Below, piece after piece: positions 10,674 through 18,573 of a DNA stretch of 64,000 bases; position 1 is the stretch's first letter, and each line of letters begins with the position of its first letter. Under the pieces are notes generated by a model. It was given only the letters and a program-made list of their open reading frames with translations, ran no database searches and was not told the DNA's origin. The stretch spans positions 19,333 to 83,332 of the forward strand of contig NZ_LDQA01000041.1 of NCBI RefSeq assembly GCF_001475935.1, in the 5' to 3' direction. The translations under genes and the position numbers were made by a program. The stretch is from Aureimonas ureilytica (GTDB lineage: Bacteria; Pseudomonadota; Alphaproteobacteria; Rhizobiales; Rhizobiaceae).

Positions 10674-10976
10674 TTAGCGGATCGGCTCATGCACCGTTAC
10701 CAGCTTGGTGCCGTCGGGAAAGGTCGCCTCGACCTGCACGTCATGGATCATCTCGGCAATGCCCTCCATGACCTGATCGCGAGTGATGACGTGAGCGCCC
10801 GCTTCCATGAGATCGGCCACCGAGCGCCCGTCGCGCGCGCCTTCCACCACGAAATCCGTGATCAGTGCGATGGCCTCGGGATGATTGAGCTTCACGCCTC
10901 GCTCCAGACGCTTGCGCGCCACGATGGCGGCCATGGCGATCAGAAGCTTGTCCTTCTCGCGAGGGGTGAGGTTCAT
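10674..10976 (-). CDS. ureA: Urease gamma subunit UreA
   Basis: Smallest urease subunit, exactly 100 aa as usual. It begins [17 protein letters not shown] and shows [18 protein letters not shown] [11 protein letters not shown], the [19 protein letters not shown] region and a C-terminus with [15 protein letters not shown]. No residues are missing. It is 65 nt downstream of ureD and separated from ureJ by about 590 nt containing a small opposite-strand gene, so ureJ-ureB may be read from the ureDA promoter only if transcription passes through that gap. Confidence 0.97.
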   Translation of the reverse strand: MNLTPREKDKLLIAMAAIVARKRLERGVKLNHPEAIALITDFVVEGARDGRSVADLMEAGAHVITRDQVMEGIAEMIHDVQVEATFPDGTKLVTVHEPIR

Positions 10977-11041
10977 CGACGCGATCTCCTATCCATGGTC
11001 CCGAGCGCTCTGTTCCAGCCGAATCGGAGGCGAGCGGTTCG

Positions 11042-11878
11042 TCAGAGCGACCATACGCGGGGAAGGCCGACCTGCGAAAGCAGCGCCAGCGCCGGCACGA
11101 GCCGCTTTCGCAGCGCATAATAGCTGGGCGCGACGAGCCGGGCCATGCCGAACCCGTCGATATGACTGGCGCCGCCTTCCGGCCCCAGCACCTCGCGCAA
11201 GGCGGGCAGCACGCCCTCCCCGCGCTCGTCCTGCCAGAACACGGTCGCAAAGGCGCGGGCCGCGCCGAGCGAAGCGTTTCGGCCGGTGAGTTCGGCCATG
11301 TCACCGCCGAGTTTGAGATCGTCGGCCAGGATGAGTTGCCCGTCGCGGCGCACACGCCAGCGATCCCGCAAAGCGCCCGTCGTCACGCTCTCGCCCATGG
11401 CCTCGCGCCCCAGAACGACGCTTTCGCACAGGAGAAGCCGGCTGCTGGAGGCGGCATCCACATCGAGACTGCGGCTGAGCCGGCCGCCGTCGAACAGAAT
11501 CGTTTCCTGCGGAAGGTAGCTCAGCGCCGCATTCGGCGCGACGGTCAGGCACGTCGAGACACGGGCGTCGGCCCCGGTGGAGCGATAGATGCGCTCGCAG
11601 GCCTGTGTCGTCACGCGGAGCGCACCGCCTGGCTCCACCTCGAAACTCTGCCGCAGCGCGTCGCCGCCCGTCAGGCCACCGGCCGTATTGATCAGCACCG
11701 CCTCGGCCTGTGCCACACGGGGAAAACGCAGCTTGAGCGCGCCGGCCTGATGCAGATGCCGCAACCGCGTTTCGCCGCGCGGGCCCGTGGGGCCGAACGT
11801 CGCGCGTGCCTCACCATGGGCGCGTTGGGCGCGCACAAGCGGCACGTCGCCGGCTTCGCGTGGGAGATCGATCAGCAT
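11042..11878 (-). CDS. ureD: Urease accessory protein UreD
   Basis: UreD (UreH) scaffold that binds apourease and recruits UreF-UreG during nickel insertion. The 278-residue product shows the family features: LINTAGGLTGGDALRQSFEV, TTQACERIYRS, LSYLPQETILFDGGRLSR (each given in part), and LVAPSYYALRKRL at the C-terminal side. The ATG at 11878 gives normal length. It lies 18 nt downstream of the MfnE-like kinase on the same strand, so the kinase and ureD are probably one transcript. ureA follows after 65 nt. Confidence 0.94.
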   Translation of the reverse strand: MLIDLPREAGDVPLVRAQRAHGEARATFGPTGPRGETRLRHLHQAGALKLRFPRVAQAEAVLINTAGGLTGGDALRQSFEVEPGGALRVTTQACERIYRSTGADARVSTCLTVAPNAALSYLPQETILFDGGRLSRSLDVDAASSSRLLLCESVVLGREAMGESVTTGALRDRWRVRRDGQLILADDLKLGGDMAELTGRNASLGAARAFATVFWQDERGEGVLPALREVLGPEGGASHIDGFGMARLVAPSYYALRKRLVPALALLSQVGLPRVWSL

Positions 11879-11896
11879 GGAAAAGGAAGACGAGAT

Positions 11897-12547
11897 TTAC
11901 TGCGCGGCTTCCGCGAACGCGCCGTGCGGCTGTTCGGACGAGACTTCGCGACCGGGCAGAACGCCCTCGGCGAAGCGGCGGCCAGACATGGCAAGATCGG
12001 ACGGGCCAGCGACATAGACCCGAGTCGAGCCGTGAAGAAGCGCGACGAAGCAGGCATCCACCACGCCGGCCGCCGAAATCGCTTGGAGGCTGGAGCCGGC
12101 GGGAACATCGATCTGCTTGATGAGACAGAGCGGCGAGCCGGGAACCTGCGCGGCCAGCCAGGCAGCGACGCTGTCCGACGTGACGCTCCAGGTGTCGTCG
12201 GCGTTGCGGCCTGACAGGATCATGTCGGAGGGCATCCAGACCGGCACGAGGCCACGGGCCTGCGCGGATTCGATGGCTTCCAGCGTGCGGGCCGGCACCA
12301 GCTTTTCGCCGAGCGCCACGAGCGCATGGCCGAACTGTTCCATGGCCAGCAGCGTCATGCGGTAGGCCGCTTCCGCGTCATAGCCGATGCGGGTCTGAAA
12401 TTGGCGCACGGTGTTGGCGAAAGGTCCGCCGCCCGGCACGATGACCAGCGGGCGTCCGGTCTTTTCGATGGACTGGACCCACTTGCGCAGATCGGGCGTG
12501 GCAATCGAACTTCCGCCGAACTTCACGATCAGCATGGGCTTCGTCAT
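11897..12547 (-). CDS. MfnE-like amino acid kinase family protein
   Basis: Amino-acid-kinase-fold protein of 216 aa, with KFGGSSIA at the N-terminus, the nucleotide loop VPGGGPFANTVRQ, AYRMTLLAMEQFGHALV, and the hallmark WSVTSDSVAAWLA near residue 120. This pattern is that of the archaeal MfnE group (5-(aminomethyl)-3-furanmethanol phosphate kinase, methanofuran synthesis) and its homologs in H4MPT-using methylotrophs, rather than aspartate, glutamate or UMP kinases. GAGGGAGAGAGG lies just before the ATG. The 225-nt gap upstream is AT-richer than its surroundings and is the likely promoter for kinase-ureDA. Assignment to methanofuran synthesis is inferred from motif and from the neighbouring MfnB-like/FolB fusion. 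Confidence 0.8.
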   Translation of the reverse strand: MTKPMLIVKFGGSSIATPDLRKWVQSIEKTGRPLVIVPGGGPFANTVRQFQTRIGYDAEAAYRMTLLAMEQFGHALVALGEKLVPARTLEAIESAQARGLVPVWMPSDMILSGRNADDTWSVTSDSVAAWLAAQVPGSPLCLIKQIDVPAGSSLQAISAAGVVDACFVALLHGSTRVYVAGPSDLAMSGRRFAEGVLPGREVSSEQPHGAFAEAAQ

Positions 12548-12772
12548 CGCCTCTCTCCCTCGATTTTCTGAGTGTGGCTCAAAAGAGCCTCATTCATGCG
12601 CAGCTTGAACACGTTTTAGCAGTCTTGCAAAGTTTCGTGATTCCCTGTCACATAAAATGCAAATAGCTGCATCCCGTCCAACGCATAGCGGGCATGATGG
12701 CTCCGCCTGGCCGAGCGAGCACGGCCACCGATTAGGGCAAGGCCAGATCTTGAGCAGCCCGGCCGCGGAAGG

Positions 12773-13675
12773 TCAGATCGTGCGTTCGTCGCGATAGCGA
12801 CGGATCGCGACGCCGACGGCTTCCGGGCCGAGATCGAGCTTTTCCACCTGGATCTCGACCGACAACAATCGGGCATCGCGCAACAGGTCGGCGGCCAAGT
12901 CTTCGGCCAGCGCTTCCACCAGATCGGTATGTCCCTGGTCGGCCAGACGGCGGATCGCGTCCGTCACGATGTCGTAGGAATAGACTTCGCTGACCTCGCG
13001 CGGAACGCGGCTGGGTCGGCGGATTTCCGCCTCGACGGTGAAGCGGAGCCGCTGCGTGCGGTCGCGCTCGAAGCGATAGGCCCCGACGCGGAAGGGCAGT
13101 GTGAAACCGCGTACGAAGATGCGATCCGTCTCCACCGCGCTGCGCTCGGCAGCCGATCCGCGCTCCGGCGCCAAGGTGGCGGGCGGGGCGTCCAACATGC
13201 GCCGGCCGAGCGCCAGCGTTTCGGCATCGGCCTCCTCGAACACCAGCGCTTCGGGCCCGAGCACCAGAAGGCGCGGAATGTCGGGAAGCTCCAGGCGGCC
13301 GCCGAACCAGCATTCCATGCCCGCCTCGCGGCACGCGCGCTGGAACTCGGCCAGCGTTTCCAGCGAGAAGGCGCGCAAGAGCGCCCGGTCCGGATCAAGC
13401 AGAATCACCGAATAGCCGCCGCGCATCACGGCGACGAACTCGTCCGGCGCTTCCAGCCGGGCGACGCGCAAAGGGTCGGCCGGGAGCGTGACGTCGCCGG
13501 CCATGGCGAAGTACAGCTCGGGCTGGCCCTCCACCCGCCGCTCGATGATCTGGCCGGGCACCCGGTCCCGCCGCGCCGGCGCCAGCACATAATCCGCGCC
13601 CGCTTCGAGCGCGCGGCGCGCTTCCTCGGGCGAGCGGACGGCGATGGCGAGGCGGCAGGGCTTGGAAAGCGTCAT
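12773..13675 (-). CDS. MfnB-like domain fused to dihydroneopterin aldolase (FolB)
   Basis: Two-domain protein of 300 aa. Residues 1-170 resemble the TIM-barrel MfnB family ((5-formylfuran-3-yl)methyl phosphate synthase), with SPEEARRALEAGADYVLAP at the start and FSLETLAEFQRACREAGME with the following PDIPRLLVLGPEALVF near 120-165. The catalytic lysines remembered for MfnB are not at the matching places (VLAPARRD and LLDPDRALL), so this half may be inactive. Residues 183-300 are FolB-type: DRIFVRGFTLPFRVGAYRFER, YDIVTDAIRRL, LVEALAEDLA with the conserved Glu, and VEKLDLGPEAVGVAIRR with the conserved Lys. The aldolase makes 6-hydroxymethyl-dihydropterin for folate or H4MPT. Start overlaps the kynU stop (ATGA). 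Confidence 0.82.
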   Translation of the reverse strand: MTLSKPCRLAIAVRSPEEARRALEAGADYVLAPARRDRVPGQIIERRVEGQPELYFAMAGDVTLPADPLRVARLEAPDEFVAVMRGGYSVILLDPDRALLRAFSLETLAEFQRACREAGMECWFGGRLELPDIPRLLVLGPEALVFEEADAETLALGRRMLDAPPATLAPERGSAAERSAVETDRIFVRGFTLPFRVGAYRFERDRTQRLRFTVEAEIRRPSRVPREVSEVYSYDIVTDAIRRLADQGHTDLVEALAEDLAADLLRDARLLSVEIQVEKLDLGPEAVGVAIRRYRDERTI

Positions 13676-14937
13676 GTCACGGTGTTCCGGCGCTGGAAGC
13701 GCTCGTCCTCGTAGCGTTTCGAAGCGAGCAGTTCGGCGATGGTTGTCGCTGCGTTAAGCGCGTCGGCGAAGCTGTTGTAAAGAGGCGCGAAGCCAAAGCG
13801 CAGAATGTCGGGCGCGCGGAAGTCCCCGACGACGCCTTCTTCGATCAGCGCCTGACACAGGGCATAGGCCGCCGGATGCGTGAAGGACACCTGACTGCCG
13901 CGCCGCGCTGGCTCGCGCGGGGTGACGAGTTGCAGCCCGTGCCCGGCACAGAGCGCCTCCACGGCCGCGATGAAGAAGCGTGTCAGAGCCACGGACTTCT
14001 CGCGCAACGCGGCCATATCCACGCCGTCGAACGCATCCAGCGCGGCGTCCAGCGCGGAAAGCGCCAGCACCGAGGGCGTGCCGGTCAGGAAGCGCGTGAC
14101 GCCCGACGCCGGCTGATAGCCCGTTTCGAAAGCGAAGGGCGCGGCATGGCCGAACCAGCCCGACAGCGGCTGGCGGGCGGCTGCCTGATGACATGGCGCG
14201 ACATAGAGAAAGGCCGGTGCGCCGGGGCCGCCATTCAGATATTTGTAGCCGCAGCCGATCGCGAAATCCGCCCCGTCGCCTGCGAGATCCACCGGCAGAG
14301 CCCCGGCCGAATGCGCGAGATCCCACAACGCCAGCGCGCCGCGCTCGTGCGCCAGACGCGACAGGGAGGCCATGTCGTGCAGCGCGCCGGTGCGATAGTT
14401 CACCTGCGTCAGCATGAGGACGGCGGTCTCGTCCGTGACAAGGGCCGGAATATCGTCGGCATGATCGGCGAGACGCAGCTCGTGCCCTTGGTTCAGAAGG
14501 TTGGCGAGGCCTTCCGCCATATAGAGATCGGTCGGGAAGTTGGAGCGCTCCGACACGATGACGCGCCGGCCCGGACGCAGCGCCAGGGCGCTTGCCAGAA
14601 CCTTGAAGAGATTGACCGAGGTCGAGTCGCAGGCAACAAGCGCCCCCTCCTCCGCCCCGACGAGGCGGGCGATGCGCGCGCCGACGCGCGCGGGCAGGTC
14701 GACCCAGCCGGCCTGGTTCCAAGAGGCGATCAGCCCCGTGCCCCATTCGCGGTCGACGACATCGCGCAACCGGGCTCGCGCGCCATAGGTCAGGCAGCCG
14801 AGCGAGTTGCCGTCGAGATAGGTCATGCCTTCCGGCAGATGGAACAGGGCGCGCAAGGGGCGCAGCCTGTCGGCATGGTCGGCGGCCTCGGCGCGCTCGG
14901 TCCAGAGATCGGAGAGAGCGGGAATCACATCAGCCAC
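13672..14937 (-). CDS. kynU: Kynureninase
   Basis: PLP enzyme splitting kynurenine to anthranilate and alanine (EC 3.7.1.3). The 421-residue product carries LDGNSLGCLTYGARARL, SWNQAGWVDLPARVGARIARL in part, CDSTSVNLFKVL, the DLAHSAGALPVDL metal/PLP Asp-His region, and the Schiff-base Lys in IGCGYKYLNGGPGAP. A GTG start at 14937 is used because it begins at the family N-terminus and overlaps the upstream Lrp-like gene by 8 nt; longer frames run into that gene. The stop overlaps the ATG of the MfnB/FolB fusion, so the two are translationally coupled although no shared pathway is obvious. Confidence 0.93.
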   Translation of the reverse strand: MADVIPALSDLWTERAEAADHADRLRPLRALFHLPEGMTYLDGNSLGCLTYGARARLRDVVDREWGTGLIASWNQAGWVDLPARVGARIARLVGAEEGALVACDSTSVNLFKVLASALALRPGRRVIVSERSNFPTDLYMAEGLANLLNQGHELRLADHADDIPALVTDETAVLMLTQVNYRTGALHDMASLSRLAHERGALALWDLAHSAGALPVDLAGDGADFAIGCGYKYLNGGPGAPAFLYVAPCHQAAARQPLSGWFGHAAPFAFETGYQPASGVTRFLTGTPSVLALSALDAALDAFDGVDMAALREKSVALTRFFIAAVEALCAGHGLQLVTPREPARRGSQVSFTHPAAYALCQALIEEGVVGDFRAPDILRFGFAPLYNSFADALNAATTIAELLASKRYEDERFQRRNTVT

Positions 14938-15178
14938 GGCCGAACGCCTTGAACGCGACGGTGGTGAACGTATCCACCACGCCATCCACCGTCTGCAGCT
15001 TCTCGGTCACGAAGTGCCCGATGTCGCGCCCGGCTTCCAGATAGAATTTGGCGAGAAGATCGTATTGGCCCGAGGTCGAGTAGATTTCCGAAATCTCCTC
15101 GACGCTCTCAACCAGATCGTCGGCCACGGTATAAGCCGTACCGGGCCGACATTTGAACTGAACAAAAATCGCTTGCAT
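14930..15178 (-). CDS. Stand-alone Lrp/AsnC effector-binding (RAM) domain
   Basis: An 82-residue protein comprising only the alpha-beta sandwich ligand domain of Lrp/AsnC regulators (MQAIFVQFKCRPGTAYTVAD, SEIYSTSGQYDLLAKFYLE in part, and DGVVDTFTTVAFKAFG). There is no helix-turn-helix. Such stand-alone RAM domains form dimers or decamers and bind amino acids; some modulate full Lrp proteins. The ATG at 15178 has GGAG 8 nt upstream; a GTG just before it is also possible. Its position between kynurenine formamidase-like and kynureninase genes suggests a tryptophan-derived ligand, which is inference. Confidence 0.88.
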   Translation of the reverse strand: MQAIFVQFKCRPGTAYTVADDLVESVEEISEIYSTSGQYDLLAKFYLEAGRDIGHFVTEKLQTVDGVVDTFTTVAFKAFGRG

Positions 15179-15205
15179 CACGGTGTCTCCAGAGCGCTTG
15201 AGCTA

Positions 15206-16048
15206 TCAGAGAGAAGCGCCTGAGGTCAAAACTCTCGTGATCTGCGAGCCCGACAGAGCCAAGTCTTCGATCACATCGAAATGGTGCCGATCGGGAATGT
15301 CCGCCGCTTCCACCGGGACGCCCAGCCCGGACCATGCGGAGGCCAGAAAATGCGTCTGGCGGCGAAGCTCGGGCAGTTCCGCCGCGCCGACCACGGCATG
15401 GATGGGGCAGATATGAAGAGGCTCAAGCAGCGCCGGGCTTTGCGCCAGCGCTTCAGCCGCGTCGATGCGCAGCGTATCGTTCATGCGGGTTCGACGGATC
15501 GGCCTGAGATCGTGCAGGCCGCTGATCGGCACGACGCGATCGACCCGCGCCAGGACGGGGCCGGGCAAAGGCGAGCCGGCGGCGACCATGCGCGCCACGA
15601 GATGCCCGCCCGCCGAATGGCCGACGAGCCGGATGCCGCCCTCGATGCGGCTTGCCGCCAGGGCGATCGCCTGCGCCACATCGTCCGCGATTTCGGTGAG
15701 GCGCGCTTCGGGCGCGAGGCGGTAGCTCGGCATGGCGACGGCAAAGCCCGATTCCACCGCGCCGCGCGCCAGATGCGACCAGACGGATTTGTCGAGCGCC
15801 TTCCAGTATCCGCCATGGACGAAGACGACGAGGCCGCGCGCGGAGCCTTCGGGATGGAACAGGTCGAGTTTCTGGCGCTCATGCGCGCCATAGGCGAGGT
15901 CGATCTCGCTGCGTCGCCGCCCTTCCATTGCATCGCGGAAGGCGGAGGCTTCGCGCTGCCAGCGGGGCACGAACGTGTCGGAGCGCTGGACGGCGCCCGA
16001 ATTGTCATAGGCCGCGTCGAAATCGGCGACCGGAATCCAATGGGTCAT
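15206..16048 (-). CDS. Kynurenine formamidase-like alpha/beta hydrolase
   Basis: Cytosolic alpha/beta hydrolase of 280 aa of the AFMID-like esterase group, likely hydrolysing N-formylkynurenine to kynurenine. The oxyanion motif is VFVHGGYWKALDK (about residue 75), the nucleophile elbow GHSAGGHLVARM (Ser about 144), and the catalytic His lies in DRHHFDVIEDL near the C-terminus; an acidic partner is in HAVVGAAELPE. It precedes the Lrp-like gene and kynU on the same strand (28 nt gap), which supports the kynurenine assignment. No tryptophan 2,3-dioxygenase gene is present in the window. Confidence 0.83.
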   Translation of the reverse strand: MTHWIPVADFDAAYDNSGAVQRSDTFVPRWQREASAFRDAMEGRRRSEIDLAYGAHERQKLDLFHPEGSARGLVVFVHGGYWKALDKSVWSHLARGAVESGFAVAMPSYRLAPEARLTEIADDVAQAIALAASRIEGGIRLVGHSAGGHLVARMVAAGSPLPGPVLARVDRVVPISGLHDLRPIRRTRMNDTLRIDAAEALAQSPALLEPLHICPIHAVVGAAELPELRRQTHFLASAWSGLGVPVEAADIPDRHHFDVIEDLALSGSQITRVLTSGASL

Positions 16049-16116
16049 GCTGCACTCCTCCCCGCATTCGGGAAGGAATAGGGCGCGACACCGGCCGCGT
16101 CACGCCCCGCTCTCCA

Positions 16117-16941
16117 TCAATCGACGAAGGAGCGCTCCACGACATAGGTGCCGGGCTTGGAATTGGCGCCTTCTTCGAGGCCGAAGCGCTCGCACAGGGC
16201 GGCCGTTTCCTTCAGCATCTCCATGGAGCCGCAGATCATGGCGCGGTCGGTCGCCGGGTCCATCGGCGGCACACCGAGATCGGTGAAGAGCTTGCCGGTT
16301 TCCAGCAGCGTGGTGACGCGCTCGCCCTTGTGCTCGCCCTCGCGCGTGGCGGAGCCGTGATAGAGCAGCTTGTCGCCCACGATCTCCGACAGGATTTCGT
16401 CGGTCTTGATCGTCTCGACCAGTTCCTGCCCGTAGCGAAGCTCGGCCAGTTCGCGCGTCGTATGCGTCAGGATGACCTGATCGAACTTCTCGTACGTTTC
16501 GGGATCGCGGATCACGCCGGCGAAGGGCGCAATGCCCGTGCCCGTCGAGAACAGATACAGCCGGTTGCCCGGCAGGAGCGCGTCGAGCACCAGCGTGCCC
16601 GTCGGCTTCTTGCGCATCAGCACCGTGTCGCCCGGCTGGATCTTCTGGAGATGCTCTGTCAGCGGGCCGCCCGGCACCTTGATGGAGAAGAATTCCAGCT
16701 CTTCGTCCCAGGAGGGGCTGGCGATCGAATAGGCGCGGAAGACCGGCTTCTCGGCATTGGGCAGGCCGATCATCGCGAACTCGCCGGTGCGGAAGCGGAA
16801 GCTCGCGGGCCGGGTCATGCGGAACTTGAAGAGCCGGTCGGTATAGTGCTTCACCTCGGTCACGGTCTCGGCGAAGACATTGGCCGGGATCGGGAAGGCG
16901 GCGGTTTCAGACGCGAGCGGAGTCTGGACGGGGGCGTTCAT
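16117..16941 (-). CDS. fpr: Ferredoxin-NADP reductase
   Basis: FAD enzyme (EC 1.18.1.2) exchanging electrons between NADPH and ferredoxin or flavodoxin. The 274-residue product has the FAD site FRAYSIASPSWDEELEFFSI (RAYS motif, about residues 65-70), the isoalloxazine region PGGPLTEHLQ, GDTVLMRKKPTGTLVLD, the NADP site LYLFSTGTGIAPFAGVIRD, and the C-terminal TYVVERSFVD typical of the bacterial subclass II type. Start at ATG 16941; a TTG 24 nt upstream is less likely because AAGG lies just before the ATG. It stands alone, with 68 nt to the hydrolase downstream. Confidence 0.94.
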   Translation of the reverse strand: MNAPVQTPLASETAAFPIPANVFAETVTEVKHYTDRLFKFRMTRPASFRFRTGEFAMIGLPNAEKPVFRAYSIASPSWDEELEFFSIKVPGGPLTEHLQKIQPGDTVLMRKKPTGTLVLDALLPGNRLYLFSTGTGIAPFAGVIRDPETYEKFDQVILTHTTRELAELRYGQELVETIKTDEILSEIVGDKLLYHGSATREGEHKGERVTTLLETGKLFTDLGVPPMDPATDRAMICGSMEMLKETAALCERFGLEEGANSKPGTYVVERSFVD

Positions 16942-17078
16942 CGGGGGCCCTTCGGCAGCAAGCAAAACGGGGCGCGGCTGACCTCAAGCCAAACCGGCAT
17001 CGCGGCGCGAAACCGCGCCGCAAACGAAATTCCCCTTCTCCTGACCCATCCTGCCCGCAAAAAAAAGGGCGTTTATTC

Positions 17079-18383
17079 TCAAACCAGCACGTCGCGCGAA
17101 ATTTCCGCCTTCGTGCCGAAGATGCGGCGATAGCGCTCGATGGATTCGGGCGTGCCCGTGGCCTTGGCCGGATTGTCCGAAAGCTTCACCGCCGGACGCC
17201 CGTCCGCGTCCATGACCTTACAGACCAGCGAGATCGGATGGAGGCCTGGCGTGTCCTCCGGCGCGACGCCGCGAAAGTCGTTGGTGAGATTGGTGCCCCA
17301 GCCGAAGCTCATGCGCACCCGCCCGTCGAAATGACGATAGGTTTCCTCGATGGAATCGACATCCATGCCGTCCGAAAAGACGAGCAGCTTGTCGCGCGGA
17401 TCGACGCCCTTGGAGCGCCACCACGCCATGATCGCTTCGCCGCCTTCGATCGGCGGGGCCGAGTCGGGGCGGAAACCCGTCCAGTTCGCCACCCAGCCGG
17501 GCGCGCGCTCCAGAAACGAGGCCGTGCCGAACGTGTCGGGCAGCACCACCAAGAGATTGCCGCCATACCAGCTCTGCCACGCCTTCAGCACCTCGTAGGG
17601 CGCATCGCGAAGCTCGGCGTCGGAGCGGGCCATGGCGGCATAGACCATGGGCAGCTCGTGCGCGTTAGTGCCGATGGCTTCGAGATCGGTCTCCATGGCG
17701 AGCAAGACGTTGGACGAGCCGATGAACCGATCGCCGAGCTTTTCCTTCAGCGCTTCGACGCACCAGCGCTGCCACAGGAAGGAATGGCGGCGGCGCGTTC
17801 CGAAATCCGACATGCGGATGGCCGGCAGCTTGTCCAGCCGCTCGACCTTCTCCCACATCTTGGCCTTGGCGCGGGCATAGAGAACATCCAGCTCGAAACG
17901 GCCGTAATCCTTCATCGCGGCGCGCGAGCGAAGCTCGTTGATGATGGCGAGCGCCGGGATTTCCCACATCATCGTGTGGGTCCAAGGGCCGTGGAACATC
18001 AGCTCGTACTGCCCGTCCCGCTTGGCGAGCTCGTAGGGCGGGAGCTGGAAATCGCGAAGCCATTCCAGGAAGGCCGGCAGGAAGATCTGCCGCTCGCCAT
18101 AGAAGGAGTTACCCGCCAGCCAGATCATCTCACGCTTGGAAAAGCGTACGGAGCGGGCATAGTCGAGCTGGGCGCGCAGCTCCGCCTCGTCGATCTCGTC
18201 GGCAATGCGCACGGTCTTGGTGCGGTTGATGAGGCGGAAGGTGACCTGCGTGTTGGGGTGCAGGCCCCAGACCATCTGCAGCATCAGAAGCTTGTAGAAA
18301 TCCGTGTCGAGCAGCGAGCGCACGATTGGGTCGAGCTTGAACGTGTGGTTCCACACCCGCGTTGCAATATCCGTGGCGACCAT
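17079..18383 (-). CDS. pncB: Nicotinate phosphoribosyltransferase
   Basis: Enzyme of the Preiss-Handler NAD salvage route, joining nicotinate and PRPP to nicotinate mononucleotide with ATP (EC 6.3.4.21). 434 aa, full length for proteobacterial PncB. Seen are [17 protein letters not shown] near residue 25, [12 protein letters not shown] (phosphoribosyl site), [22 protein letters not shown] in part with the regulatory His region, and [17 protein letters not shown]. The leader between this gene and the divergent permease contains a perfect inverted repeat that may control it. The start matches the family N-terminus. Confidence 0.95.
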   Translation of the reverse strand: MVATDIATRVWNHTFKLDPIVRSLLDTDFYKLLMLQMVWGLHPNTQVTFRLINRTKTVRIADEIDEAELRAQLDYARSVRFSKREMIWLAGNSFYGERQIFLPAFLEWLRDFQLPPYELAKRDGQYELMFHGPWTHTMMWEIPALAIINELRSRAAMKDYGRFELDVLYARAKAKMWEKVERLDKLPAIRMSDFGTRRRHSFLWQRWCVEALKEKLGDRFIGSSNVLLAMETDLEAIGTNAHELPMVYAAMARSDAELRDAPYEVLKAWQSWYGGNLLVVLPDTFGTASFLERAPGWVANWTGFRPDSAPPIEGGEAIMAWWRSKGVDPRDKLLVFSDGMDVDSIEETYRHFDGRVRMSFGWGTNLTNDFRGVAPEDTPGLHPISLVCKVMDADGRPAVKLSDNPAKATGTPESIERYRRIFGTKAEISRDVLV

Positions 18384-18401
18384 GACCGCCCTTTCCGATG
18401 A

Positions 18402-18442
18402 CGCTCGTTTCGGCTTCGATGCTTAGCCGATCGAAACGAGCG
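18402..18442. promoter_or_regulatory. Inverted repeat upstream of pncB
   Basis: Perfect 11-bp arms CGCTCGTTTCG (18402-18412) and CGAAACGAGCG (18432-18442) separated by 19 nt, with a smaller GGCT/AGCC pairing inside. It lies 19-59 nt before the pncB ATG, outside the Shine-Dalgarno region, so it could be a repressor operator or a leader hairpin. No poly-T follows, so it is not a terminator. Confidence 0.5.
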
Positions 18443-18573
18443 ATGACAGCCCGACCCTGCGGCAGGCTTATCTATGCTGCATTGCCCACTTCATACTCAT
18501 GATCAAATAACTTGCACAATCCTGGCGAAAGTCGTGATCTAGTCCGGCCGTGAACCGCATGGAGCGCCCTCGC

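Noticed and set aside
16049..17078. A poly-A/T run near 17058-17066 next to pncB as terminator
   Set aside because: The T-run in the pncB direction is not preceded by a stable stem.
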